Shown: one piece after another, positions 23,883 to 31,376 of the stretch | Layout: every line of letters begins with the position of its first letter | Position numbering within the stretch: position 1 is the first letter of the stretch | DNA from: a virus | DNA: 64,000 nucleotides | IMG/VR virus record: IMGVR_UViG_3300032288_004964 | Coordinates: 124,001-188,000 of that record | Direction: 5' to 3' (one strand) | Notes under the pieces: generated by a model | The model's input: only the letters and a program-made list of their open reading frames with translations | Database searches by the model: none | Told to the model about the DNA's origin: nothing | Position numbers and translations under genes: made by a program

Positions 23883-24502
23883 TAGATATTTTTGATAAGA
23901 AACCGATTGATTTGGCAAATATTATTTGTCACTCTGGTGGTGCTGAAGGCTCAGATACTGCTTGGGAGAAAATTGGTGAAAAGTTTGGTGTTAAAACAAA
24001 AGCTTACTCATATAAAACTAAGGTACATACTTCACCAAACAAAGTAGAAATATCTGATGAAGATTATAAAGAAGGTATTTCTGAAGTCAATAAGGCAAAT
24101 AAGTTTTTGAATAGATATGGAATCCATAAATATATGAATCTCTTAGCACGTAACTGGGCACAAGTTAAATATTCTAAACAAATATTTGCAATAGGAACTA
24201 TTATTAAACCAGGTGAGAAGAATTCAAAGGGTTACTACAATAAAGGTAAGTATGATATAATTGATGGTGGTACTGGATACGCTGTTCAAATGGGTATTAA
24301 TAATGAAAGAGAAGTTTTTGTTTTTGATCAAGTAAGAGATAAATGGTTTAGATGGTCTTATTCTACTCTAAAATTTGTAGAGATTAAAGATATTCCTACT
24401 ATAACTAATAATGATTTTGCCGGTATAGGAACAAGAGAATTAGAACCAAACGGGTTGAAGGCAATTCGTGATGTATATGATAAATCCATAAAAAATAAAT
24501 AA
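23879..24502 (+). CDS. SLOG-family protein (nucleotide- or ligand-binding Rossmann-like)
   Basis: 207 residues from the ATG overlapping the previous stop. The N-terminal 'IICHSGGAEGSDTAWEKIGE' has the Gly-rich loop of SLOG/LOG-like proteins (SGGA-x-G-x-D). 'NLLARNWAQVKYSKQIFAIG' and 'GGTGYAVQMGINNEREVFVF' continue the alternating strand-helix order, and the end 'FAGIGTRELEPNGLKAIRDV' is typical of phage members. SLOG domains bind nucleotide-type ligands in defence and nucleotide metabolism. The specific role is unknown. Confidence 0.7.
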   Translation: MIDIFDKKPIDLANIICHSGGAEGSDTAWEKIGEKFGVKTKAYSYKTKVHTSPNKVEISDEDYKEGISEVNKANKFLNRYGIHKYMNLLARNWAQVKYSKQIFAIGTIIKPGEKNSKGYYNKGKYDIIDGGTGYAVQMGINNEREVFVFDQVRDKWFRWSYSTLKFVEIKDIPTITNNDFAGIGTRELEPNGLKAIRDVYDKSIKNK

Positions 24503-24506
24503 TATA

Positions 24507-24977
24507 ATGACAAAGATGATTTTAACATCAGAAGGTAAAAAGAAGCTATTAGAAGAACTACACTTTTTATCAACAACAGAAAAAACAAGAATGATAAATG
24601 AACTTGCTGATGCTAGAGATAGAGGTGGTGTTTCTGAAAACTCAGAGTATGAAATTGCTAAAGATGAATATCAAAAACTACAAGTTAAAATAGTTAATTT
24701 AGAGGAAAAAATTGCCAATTCGGTTTTGATTAGCACTGCCGGTATTGATACTGAACAAGTTTCTGTTTTATCAACTGTAAAAGTTCTTAATAAGAAAACT
24801 AATACCGAAGTTAAATTCACAATAGTTACTGAAACAGAGATTGATATTAAAGCTGGTAAAATATCCTTAAATAGTCCTATTGCGGTTGGACTGTTAGGAA
24901 AAAAAGTAGGTGAAACTGCAAAAGTTGTTATCCCTGCTGGAACACTTGAGTTTGAAATTTTAGAAATAACTGCGTAA
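24507..24977 (+). CDS. greA: GreA/GreB-type transcription elongation factor
   Basis: 156 residues, the usual GreA length. The N-terminal coiled-coil hairpin carries 'DARDRGGVSENSEYEIAKDE' with the acidic tip residues, and the C-terminal FKBP-like domain contains 'KISLNSPIAVGLLGKKVGET'. GreA enters the secondary channel of RNA polymerase and triggers cleavage of backtracked transcripts. The tip has GGVSEN where host proteins usually have GDLSEN, so cleavage activity could differ. A phage copy could help host polymerase on AT-rich phage DNA. Confidence 0.88.
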   Translation: MTKMILTSEGKKKLLEELHFLSTTEKTRMINELADARDRGGVSENSEYEIAKDEYQKLQVKIVNLEEKIANSVLISTAGIDTEQVSVLSTVKVLNKKTNTEVKFTIVTETEIDIKAGKISLNSPIAVGLLGKKVGETAKVVIPAGTLEFEILEITA

Positions 24978-24978
24978 T

Positions 24979-25374
24979 ATGAAGATAAGTTTTGATTTTG
25001 ACGGAACACTAGATGATGAGTTTGATGGTGGATATAACATCTCAAAGGAAGAGATTCAATCACTTGCTAAAAAATATGTTGATGAAGGAAATGATGTTTG
25101 TATCATAACTAAAAGATATGACTCTAATAATAGACATATGGGTAAAGGAAATGAACACATTATTGTTTATGACTTAGCCAAAGAATTAGGAATTACTAAA
25201 ATTTATTTCACTAACAGAGAAATGAAGTTCTCACATATTCTAAATTTAGGAATTGAAATGCACTTTGAAAACTCTGAATATGAGGTTAGTTTGATAAATC
25301 TAGCTTGTAAACAGAAGGATCATAACTGTATAGTTGTTCACGTGGAAAACCCAAATTGGAGAGAATCTTTATGA
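24979..25374 (+). CDS. HAD-superfamily phosphatase-like protein
   Basis: 131 residues. 'ISFDFDGTLDDEF' contains the HAD nucleophile and acid (D6, D8), 'NDVCIITKR' fits motif II (Thr), and 'IEMHFENSEYEV' lies where motif IV sits, though with E/N rather than the usual DD. It lacks a cap domain. It could act on nucleotides or on nucleic-acid ends. It starts one base after greA and overlaps the next gene (ATGA). Confidence 0.72.
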   Translation: MKISFDFDGTLDDEFDGGYNISKEEIQSLAKKYVDEGNDVCIITKRYDSNNRHMGKGNEHIIVYDLAKELGITKIYFTNREMKFSHILNLGIEMHFENSEYEVSLINLACKQKDHNCIVVHVENPNWRESL

Positions 25375-26225
25375 AGATAATTAAAGCAAAATATTCTAAG
25401 GTAGATGTTACTGATATTATAAAACAAAAAGTTGTAAATGATAGACTTGTTATTAAAGTAGATAACAACATCTGTGGTGATCCTGAAGTTGGAGTTGTTA
25501 AGTCACTAACTATTGATTATGAATTAGAAGGTAAGTTGCTAACAAAATCATGTTTGGAAAACTCTATTTTGTCAATTCCTGATTCTAAATATGACAGACT
25601 TGGTATATTTTATTCTAATAATAACAATCCTGCAACTTATAAAACAATTAATGATTCTTTAGAGTCTATTAAAATTGCTAGTGAGGGAAAAGCTGATATT
25701 TTAACCTGTGTTTGGAATTCAATTCCAACAAATCCATTTATTCAAATAATTGCACAGACTAAAACATCATCACATCTAAATCAAGTTTTACAGATACTAC
25801 AATTACTATATACCGCTAGAAATATCAATCAGTATAAATATGTTTCCTTTTTAGAACATGATTGTTTATATCCTGTTGGTGTATTTGATTACCCTGACTT
25901 TGAAGAAGGATTAATATGTAATATGAATTATATCGGAGTTTGTAAAGGTGGTTGGCAAAAAAGAAATCAAGATGATAAACCTCTATCTCAAATTACTATG
26001 AAGTTTGATGATGCTATTAAACACTTTGAATCTATTTTACCCAATGCTATTTTAACAAACTCTGGATTAGTTGAACCTCAATTAAAAATCAAAGAATGGA
26101 GAAGTGAGAATTCATCGGTTCATGTTAATCACGGTCATCATTTTACATCACATTTTAGTATTTATAGTAAGAATAATTTAATTGAAGAACACTCTTATTG
26201 GGGAAGTTGGAGAAAATATTTATAA
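25371..26225 (+). CDS. Putative glycosyltransferase-like protein with DUF3395-like N-terminus
   Basis: 284 residues from the ATG overlapping the previous stop. Residues 1-60 (KAKYSKVDVTDIIKQKVVND ... GDPEVGVVKSLTIDYE) resemble the DUF3395-type beta domain. Residues ~80-284 look like a GT-A-type transferase: 'DILTCVWNSIPTNPFIQIIA', 'YKYVSFLEHDCLYP' with a possible metal-binding E-H-D, and a C-terminal 'HVNHGHHFTSHF'. Donor and acceptor unknown. Similar two-part proteins occur in phages, from memory. Confidence 0.52.
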   Translation: MKIIKAKYSKVDVTDIIKQKVVNDRLVIKVDNNICGDPEVGVVKSLTIDYELEGKLLTKSCLENSILSIPDSKYDRLGIFYSNNNNPATYKTINDSLESIKIASEGKADILTCVWNSIPTNPFIQIIAQTKTSSHLNQVLQILQLLYTARNINQYKYVSFLEHDCLYPVGVFDYPDFEEGLICNMNYIGVCKGGWQKRNQDDKPLSQITMKFDDAIKHFESILPNAILTNSGLVEPQLKIKEWRSENSSVHVNHGHHFTSHFSIYSKNNLIEEHSYWGSWRKYL

Positions 26226-26242
26226 ATAGTATCTTTGAATAA

Positions 26243-26251
26243 TAATATATA
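26243..26251 (+). promoter_or_regulatory. Phage-type TAATATATA promoter box, 4 bases from ATG
   Basis: TAATATATA, then ATGT, then the ATG at 26256. Confidence 0.5.
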
Positions 26252-26255
26252 ATGT

Positions 26256-26732
26256 ATGATTAAATTCAGTCATATGATAAATGAAAGTGAAAGTTATAAA
26301 TTTAAATTAGGTTTAGATTTACATGGTGTTATTGATTCAATGCCTAAAGAATTTGCATTTCTAACAAATGCTATTGTTTCTGCTGGTGGTGAAGTACACA
26401 TATTAACAGGTGGTTCTTGGACACCTGAATTGGAAAACCAAGTAAAATCATATGGTATAAAATGGACTCACAGTTTTTCAGTTTATGACCATTTGATAAA
26501 AACTGCTAAAACTGTTGGTGAAATACAATTCCCGGATGGTACTATTCAAAAGAAATTTGAGAATGGTGTTTGGGATCATGTAAAAGCTGATTATTGTAGA
26601 GAGAACGGTATATCATTGCATATAGATGATACACTAATTTACAATGATTTCTTTACTACACCATTTGCTAGATTATGGACTCATACTAATACACCAAAGG
26701 GGTCACATAAAGATGTAAGACATTTAGATTAA
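26256..26732 (+). CDS. HAD-like hydrolase with capsid-targeting-like N-terminus
   Basis: 158 residues. The leader MIKFSHMINESE ends in I-x-E like the other tagged proteins. 'KFKLGLDLHGVIDSMP' has the first HAD Asp (D-x-H-G-V-I-D, as in some nucleotidases), 'GGEVHILTGGSW' gives motif II, and 'ISLHIDDTLIYNDFF' gives the DD of motif IV. It could be a nucleotide phosphatase. It has its own TAATATATA box inside the operon, unlike the neighbouring genes, as do most tagged genes. Confidence 0.7.
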   Translation: MIKFSHMINESESYKFKLGLDLHGVIDSMPKEFAFLTNAIVSAGGEVHILTGGSWTPELENQVKSYGIKWTHSFSVYDHLIKTAKTVGEIQFPDGTIQKKFENGVWDHVKADYCRENGISLHIDDTLIYNDFFTTPFARLWTHTNTPKGSHKDVRHLD

Positions 26733-26733
26733 T

Positions 26734-27210
26734 ATGATTAGTAGATGGTTTGATTTTGATCCGTTTGAAAGTAAGATGAAGAAGTCTGCGGGAGTTATTA
26801 TTATATTAAATGGACAAAAGGTTCTACTTTGTCATCCAACTAACTCAAGATGGTTTGGTACTTACTCATTTCCTAAAGGTGGACTAAATAAAGGAGAAAC
26901 AGAAATAGATGCTGCTATTAGAGAATTAAGAGAAGAATCATCAATTGTTATTGATAAATCTAAAATTACAAATCCAAATAGTCCTATTATTGTTGATTAT
27001 GTCAATAAAAAAGGTGAAAAAAAGTATAAACAACTTTATTTATATACAGTTTATATAAATGATATTTCTGAAATTGGATTAGATTCTGAAATAATTCCAA
27101 AAGAAAAACTACAACTATCCGAGATTGATTGGTGTGGATTTTTACCTAAACAAGAAGCCAAACATAGAATTTTCTATAGAGTTGTTCATCTGTTAGATAT
27201 GATAAACTAA
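26734..27210 (+). CDS. Nudix hydrolase
   Basis: 158 residues with a complete Nudix box: 'GGLNKGETEIDAAIRELREE' followed by SSI (G-x5-E-x7-R-E-x-x-E-E). It hydrolyses nucleoside diphosphates linked to another group (candidates: NAD derivatives, ADP-ribose, dinucleoside polyphosphates, capped RNA). The start is one base after the HAD gene. One of two Nudix proteins in the window; the other is at 30810. Confidence 0.88.
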   Translation: MISRWFDFDPFESKMKKSAGVIIILNGQKVLLCHPTNSRWFGTYSFPKGGLNKGETEIDAAIRELREESSIVIDKSKITNPNSPIIVDYVNKKGEKKYKQLYLYTVYINDISEIGLDSEIIPKEKLQLSEIDWCGFLPKQEAKHRIFYRVVHLLDMIN

Positions 27211-27246
27211 ATACTATTTTATAGTATAATAAATAAAAATATTATT

Positions 27247-27591
27247 ATGCTTGATAAAATTGAATTAGATTTAAATAATCCTATATTTGTCGCTTATGTT
27301 GATGTTAAAAATATGAGTAGACAATCGGCAGAAGAATATCTTATCAGAACTAAAGAAAATTTTGAAATTTACAAAAATATCACCGTTTGGACAATTGCTT
27401 CTGATCAAACTAAAATTGAATGTGTTTATGATGGTAAGTCCAAAATTAGAGAAAAAGAATTAAATGACTTAATAAAAGAAATAAATACAAGAATAGATAT
27501 AATGTCTCAATCACATTCTTTTGAAGATTTTAAGATAAATATCAGAGATTGGAGAATAAATAATATTATAGATGGCGATAACCAAAAATAA
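27247..27591 (+). CDS. Hypothetical protein
   Basis: 114 residues, no family recognised. 'NPIFVAYVDVKNMSRQSAEE' followed by 'NITVWTIASDQTKIECVYDG' gives a regular beta-alpha-beta pattern. It overlaps the following gene by 20 bases. Confidence 0.52.
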   Translation: MLDKIELDLNNPIFVAYVDVKNMSRQSAEEYLIRTKENFEIYKNITVWTIASDQTKIECVYDGKSKIREKELNDLIKEINTRIDIMSQSHSFEDFKINIRDWRINNIIDGDNQK

Positions 27592-27781
27592 AACCGAATT
27601 AATTGATAGAACCATATCATTAGAATCCGCTATTGAAGAATACTTTAGTGAAGGATATGATGATTACTATTATGATGATTTTTACTATGGTTGTTGTTGC
27701 TCAGCCTGTAATGGTTATTATACTGATGATTTTGAATATTTAGAAGATGAGAAGTGTAATCTAATTTATTTATTTATTTAG
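27572..27781 (+). CDS. Small Tyr/Asp-rich protein with Cys cluster
   Basis: 69 residues. The middle is a low-complexity acidic/tyrosine run (EGYDDYYYDDFYYG) followed directly by 'CCCSACNGYY'. The Cys cluster could bind metal. No family recognised. The overlap with the preceding gene and its composition make the call moderate. Confidence 0.42.
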   Translation: MAITKNKTELIDRTISLESAIEEYFSEGYDDYYYDDFYYGCCCSACNGYYTDDFEYLEDEKCNLIYLFI

Positions 27782-27794
27782 AAGAGGTATATTA

Positions 27795-27977
27795 ATGTCT
27801 TTTGGCAAAAAACCTCAGATTGGTAGAATGATTGATATGAAAACGGTTTATTCAAAGGATATAATGAGACAAAAAAATATAGATATAGTATTAGGTTTGT
27901 CAAAAGAGTTTCAAAAAATAACAATAGGTGATTTATATGAAGAATATAGAAATATTCAGGGGAAGTTGGACAGTTGA
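27795..27977 (+). CDS. Small hypothetical protein
   Basis: 60 residues, helical, with a basic N-terminus (MSFGKKPQIGRMIDMKT). It overlaps the next gene by 41 bases in another frame. No family recognised. Confidence 0.4.
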   Translation: MSFGKKPQIGRMIDMKTVYSKDIMRQKNIDIVLGLSKEFQKITIGDLYEEYRNIQGKLDS

Positions 27978-29031
27978 TTATGTTAGAAACAACCCTGATA
28001 AAATATTTGTTTATAGTGATAATACATTTAAACAAGGTAAAGTAGGTCAATCTATAATCCGTGATTTACCAAATACTGTTGGTCTTAGAATCAAAAAAGG
28101 ACCAAACACTAAATCGGCCGCTTTTTATACAGACACTGAATTTATACAAAATAGAAAATATATCTTTGAGGATATATTAAAGATTAAAAATTATTTGATG
28201 TTAGGTAAAACAATAGTTTTATCAGAACAAGGGTATGGTAAATTAGATGGGTTAGAAACTAAATGTCCAATAACTTACAAATATATTTGTAGATGTTTGA
28301 AAGACCACTTTCAATATGATAATGAAACTGGTAGAACTTGGATGAGAATTCCATCACATTCTGAGATAATGAATGCAAAAGAGTTTATAATTGAAACTCT
28401 GACATATCAAAAAAACTCAAAAATATTATTAGAAATAGGAATCAATAAAATATTTGATTCTATAAAAGAAAGAAAAAAGATAGCTGTTTCACATGAAGAG
28501 ATATTTAATAATGGTGATATAGTAAAATTTATTTCTAAATGGGGAAATGAATGTATTATTTGTAAAGTAGTAACTGAGTCATATCCAGTTATCTCTATTC
28601 CAAAAGAATATTGGTCATCTTTTGAAGGAATTCCTTATAACTTTTCATATGAAGATGCTAAAACCCAATATCAATTTCAATTTCAATATATTTGCACTGT
28701 AGATATTGCTGGAACTATGACATTTAGTGAAGAATTATTCACTGATCCTGATCCATCAAAAGCTCCTAAAAGAGAAGAACCTAAGAAAGAAAAACCAAAG
28801 GAAAAAGAAAAAATTAAAAAGGAAAATAAAGAAATTGAAAACCAAGTAGCTGCTTCTGATGTTGTATTTTTATTTAATAAATTACAATCAAAAATTGATA
28901 CATTAATAGAACAAAAAAATTCTATTACAATTGATAGTGATGTTTATGATAAGTTAAAAGAACATCTAAAAGATAAGAATATCAGTATAAAAGACTACAT
29001 AGAAAATCTAATAAAAACTTCTTTAAGTTAG
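27937..29031 (+). CDS. Phage protein with DUF7831-like N-terminal domain and Lys/Glu linker
   Basis: 364 residues from the ATG at 27937. Residues 1-130 match a phage domain I recall as DUF7831: 'DKIFVYSDNTFKQGKVGQSI', 'RDLPNTVGLRIKKGPNTKSA', 'FYTDTEFIQNRKYIFEDI' and 'TIVLSEQGYGKLDGL'. It looks like a Rossmann/macro-type ligand-binding fold. A middle region (~180-260) is beta-rich. A Lys/Glu/Pro linker leads to a C-terminal helix pair (LFNKLQSKIDTLIEQKNS). Function unknown. Confidence 0.62.
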   Translation: MKNIEIFRGSWTVDYVRNNPDKIFVYSDNTFKQGKVGQSIIRDLPNTVGLRIKKGPNTKSAAFYTDTEFIQNRKYIFEDILKIKNYLMLGKTIVLSEQGYGKLDGLETKCPITYKYICRCLKDHFQYDNETGRTWMRIPSHSEIMNAKEFIIETLTYQKNSKILLEIGINKIFDSIKERKKIAVSHEEIFNNGDIVKFISKWGNECIICKVVTESYPVISIPKEYWSSFEGIPYNFSYEDAKTQYQFQFQYICTVDIAGTMTFSEELFTDPDPSKAPKREEPKKEKPKEKEKIKKENKEIENQVAASDVVFLFNKLQSKIDTLIEQKNSITIDSDVYDKLKEHLKDKNISIKDYIENLIKTSLS

Positions 29032-29041
29032 AAAAATTCCT

Positions 29042-29049
29042 TATATTTG
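29042..29049 (+). promoter_or_regulatory. Host-type TATATTTG promoter element ahead of the tRNA-like gene
   Basis: TATATTTG ends 10 bases before the first base of the tRNA-like fold. The upstream -33 element is weak (TTTA). Confidence 0.5.
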
Positions 29050-29059
29050 TATAAATAAT

Positions 29060-29129
29060 GGTCCGGTGGCCGAGTGTTAGGCGGAGGCTCGCAAAGCCTC
29101 ATACGGTAGCTCACAACTATCCCGGACCT
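29060..29129 (+). tRNA. tRNA-Cys(GCA)-like gene with unusual loops
   Basis: A 70-base cloverleaf can be drawn. Acceptor stem GGTCCGG/CCGGACC is perfect (7 bp), D stem GCC/GGC, anticodon stem GAGGC/GCCTC (5 bp) and T stem GGTAG/CTATC (one G-U). The anticodon loop TCGCAAA reads GCA (Cys) at 34-36. Loop bases are odd: C instead of U at 33, an 8-base D loop (GAGTGTTA) lacking one of the usual GG pair, and the T loop CTCACAA, with C at 54 and at 58. CCA is not encoded. It is either a functional but divergent phage tRNA or a tRNA mimic. Confidence 0.7.
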
Positions 29130-29142
29130 CTAAATAATATTT

Positions 29143-29535
29143 ATGGGTAAGAAATTTAATAAGATAGAAAATTGGGCAAAATCTCATGGTTATACTGTAA
29201 GATTTTCAATACGTGATGAAGTCAATTATACCGACAAGGAAATAACTCTCCGTAATCACAAGAATAAAGATAAAATGATGTATTCACTTTTGCATGAGTG
29301 TGGACATATAATAGTATCTGATAAAAAATCCTATAACAAAAACTATAAAATCCTTAATAAAGGATATGTAGATGGTAGACACACTAAAGGTCTTCTTTAT
29401 AAGTATAAACAATTAAGAGAGGAGATACAAGCTTGTGAAAGTGGATTTAAGCTTTCTAAGAAACTTGGAATAAAAATAAACAAAGAAGACTATGATAAAT
29501 ATGCTTCTGTTTGTTTTAATACTTACACTAAATAA
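29143..29535 (+). CDS. ImmA/IrrE-like zinc metallopeptidase
   Basis: 130 residues. 'MMYSLLHECGHIIV' contains the zinc motif H51-E-x-x-H55, and 'QLREEIQACESGFKL' supplies the downstream glutamate ligand. Size and layout fit small ImmA/IrrE-type peptidases, which cleave repressors or antitoxins. It starts just after the tRNA-like gene and is followed two bases later by the AbiEii-like gene. Confidence 0.72.
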   Translation: MGKKFNKIENWAKSHGYTVRFSIRDEVNYTDKEITLRNHKNKDKMMYSLLHECGHIIVSDKKSYNKNYKILNKGYVDGRHTKGLLYKYKQLREEIQACESGFKLSKKLGIKINKEDYDKYASVCFNTYTK

Positions 29536-29537
29536 AA

Positions 29538-30104
29538 ATGGATAGATGGTATAGATTAACTCCAGATGAGTTAAAAAAGGAATTTAGAGATTTCAAGCTA
29601 AAAGTTATGGATGATGTTATTGTTTTTAACATCACCAATGATGCTATTGATAATTTAAGTGAAGAATTAGACTTTGTGAAAAATACATTTAGAGAAGATG
29701 ATATTTTAACTGGGTCTATAGCTCTTAGATTATTTGGCCTTTTACATAGAAGATCTAGCGATGTTGACATTCTAATCAAAGATAAGAATAGATACTCTGG
29801 ATATATTAAAGAAAGATATGGTGATGATGAAACATCTACACCAAATAGACTAGGATATCTAAATTTTAAATATAAGCCAGGTATTTTTTATAAAACAAAA
29901 GAATATGAGGTTGATTTTTTTGAAGATTTAGGATCTAATTTTACTGAAATACCTGTTGGTGATTTTTTATATACTAGATATATTAGAATTCATAATCCTA
30001 TTGAGATTTTGGATTTTAAAATGAAAATGGCTATTGATGGTAAATCTGACAAACACAATGAGGATTTAACTAATATATTTCTTGGAACTACCAGTTTAAT
30101 TTAG
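29538..30104 (+). CDS. AbiEii-like nucleotidyltransferase
   Basis: 188 residues. 'LTGSIALRLFGLLHRRSSDV' followed by DIL is the G-S...D-x-D core of the Pol-beta-type nucleotidyltransferase fold, and 'EYEVDFFED' supplies the third Asp. 'EILDFKMKMAIDGKSDKHNE' is the helical region typical of AbiEii/AbiGii-type proteins. Family members add nucleotides to tRNA or protein, as toxins or as abortive-infection factors. The partner antitoxin type is not visible beside it; the neighbours are a peptidase and a ligase. Confidence 0.68.
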   Translation: MDRWYRLTPDELKKEFRDFKLKVMDDVIVFNITNDAIDNLSEELDFVKNTFREDDILTGSIALRLFGLLHRRSSDVDILIKDKNRYSGYIKERYGDDETSTPNRLGYLNFKYKPGIFYKTKEYEVDFFEDLGSNFTEIPVGDFLYTRYIRIHNPIEILDFKMKMAIDGKSDKHNEDLTNIFLGTTSLI

Positions 30105-30112
30105 TATATTTG
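30105..30112 (+). promoter_or_regulatory. Host-type promoter (TTG-N20-TATATTTG), leaderless
   Basis: TTG at 30082-30084 and TATATTTG at 30105-30112 are 20 bases apart. The ATG at 30116 follows after three bases, where transcription would start. Confidence 0.6.
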
Positions 30113-30115
30113 TGT

Positions 30116-30754
30116 ATGCCAAAATATACAAACTATCGATATATTTACCCACCCCGTCCTAGAAATGCAATCCCTGATACAGAGTTAGATTTCTGGGACA
30201 ATGGATCTTTAGTTGCTCAACCAAAGTTAAATGGTTCAAATACTACCATCTATACTAATGGTGTTAAGCATATTGTTATGAACCGTCATAGTCAAAGACT
30301 GACCAACTTCCAACTTACTGATAATGAGATTAAAGATATTTACCGTGGAACTGGTGAATGGATGGTTATCAATGGTGAATATATGAATAAATCAAAATCT
30401 GATGAAAATAATCAGGTATTTAATCATAAGTTTGTTATCTTTGATATTCTAACATTTGATGGTGAGTATTTAGTTGGTGATACTTTTGAACAAAGAATTC
30501 AACTATTGGATAAATTATATGGTCAAGTAGATTCTGAAAAAGACTATCTTTATAAGATATCTCAAAATGTTTATCGCGTTAAATCTTATTATAATGGATT
30601 CAAACCTTTATTTGATAAATTGACTCAAATTGATATGATTGAAGGATTAGTGATGAAAAGAAAGAATGCTAAATTAGAATTAGGTACTTCTGAAAACAAC
30701 AATACTAAAAGTCAATTGAAGTCTAGAAAGTCTACAAAAAACTATAAATACTAA
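30116..30754 (+). CDS. ATP-dependent polynucleotide (DNA or RNA) ligase
   Basis: 212 residues from the ATG at 30116. Nucleotidyltransferase motifs are in order: motif I 'AQPKLNGSN' with the adenylated lysine K37, motif III 'KFVIFDILTFDGEYL', motif IV 'IEGLVMKRK' and motif V 'SQLKSRKSTKNYKY'. Only the adenylation domain is present; there is no OB fold. Small enzymes of this kind include RNA ligases and minimal DNA ligases. A nearby tRNA-like gene and nucleotidyltransferase make RNA repair one option. A terminator follows directly. Confidence 0.82.
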   Translation: MPKYTNYRYIYPPRPRNAIPDTELDFWDNGSLVAQPKLNGSNTTIYTNGVKHIVMNRHSQRLTNFQLTDNEIKDIYRGTGEWMVINGEYMNKSKSDENNQVFNHKFVIFDILTFDGEYLVGDTFEQRIQLLDKLYGQVDSEKDYLYKISQNVYRVKSYYNGFKPLFDKLTQIDMIEGLVMKRKNAKLELGTSENNNTKSQLKSRKSTKNYKY

Positions 30755-30778
30755 CCACCTGAAATAGGTGGTTTTTTT
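30753..30778 (+). terminator. Intrinsic terminator
   Basis: AACCACCT / AGGTGGTT stem with a 5-base loop and a T-run after the ligase gene. Confidence 0.85.
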
Positions 30779-30779
30779 A

Positions 30780-30791
30780 TTTTAATATATA
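30780..30791 (+). promoter_or_regulatory. Phage-type TTTTAATATATA promoter box
   Basis: Directly after the terminator and 18 bases before the ATG at 30810. Confidence 0.5.
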
Positions 30792-30809
30792 AGAAAAACT
30801 TATATTTTA

Positions 30810-31376
30810 ATGAAAAGGTTCAGTAGTTTAAAACCAAAGGATGAATTTAAAGAAGGGAAAGAAAAGGTTCTTTTTTCTGATAAAAATCTAAAAATTGTTC
30901 AATTTGAAGATTGGTCTGTAATAAAAGACCGTGATATTGCTGTTTGTATTCCTTACTTAATTGATACTAATCAAATAATTCTAAGATATGAGTATATTCC
31001 TACATTTAAGTATGTAGATGGTCAAGAATATCATGTTACTTTAATCGGTGGTGGTATAGAAGTTGGAGAAAGTCCAGAAAAAGCTATTGTTAGAGAGTTA
31101 GAAGAAGAAGCTGGTATTGTTTTAAGAGAAGATTTTAAATTAGAAGAAATGAAACCTCTTTTTATGACTAAGGGAACAGCTAATAAATATTATCCTTATA
31201 TTTTAACTTTAACTGAAAGAGATTATCATGAAGTTGTTGCTAAAGGCGATGGTTCTAAAGTTGAAGATATTAGTAAATCAGTAAAGGTAGATGCTAAATA
31301 TATTAAGTCACTTAATCCATCAGATTTAATAACAGATTATATGTTAATGAAAATAAAAGAATATCTTAATCAATAA
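30810..31376 (+). CDS. Nudix hydrolase (ADP-ribose pyrophosphatase-like)
   Basis: 188 residues. Nudix box 'GGGIEVGESPEKAIVRELEE' followed by EAGI is complete. The preceding beta-sheet domain (AVCIPYLIDTNQIILRYEYI) and the overall length resemble ADP-sugar pyrophosphatases. It could degrade ADP-ribose or NAD-derived products, which is notable beside the ADP-ribosyltransferase-like gene at 12075, but the substrate is unproven. It has its own promoter box and converges with the next gene, their stops abutting. Confidence 0.85.
   Translation: MKRFSSLKPKDEFKEGKEKVLFSDKNLKIVQFEDWSVIKDRDIAVCIPYLIDTNQIILRYEYIPTFKYVDGQEYHVTLIGGGIEVGESPEKAIVRELEEEAGIVLREDFKLEEMKPLFMTKGTANKYYPYILTLTERDYHEVVAKGDGSKVEDISKSVKVDAKYIKSLNPSDLITDYMLMKIKEYLNQ

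Noticed and set aside
24671-25063. Minus-strand open frame of 130 codons opposite greA
   Set aside because: It lies antisense to a clearly conserved gene and has no promoter or recognisable domain.
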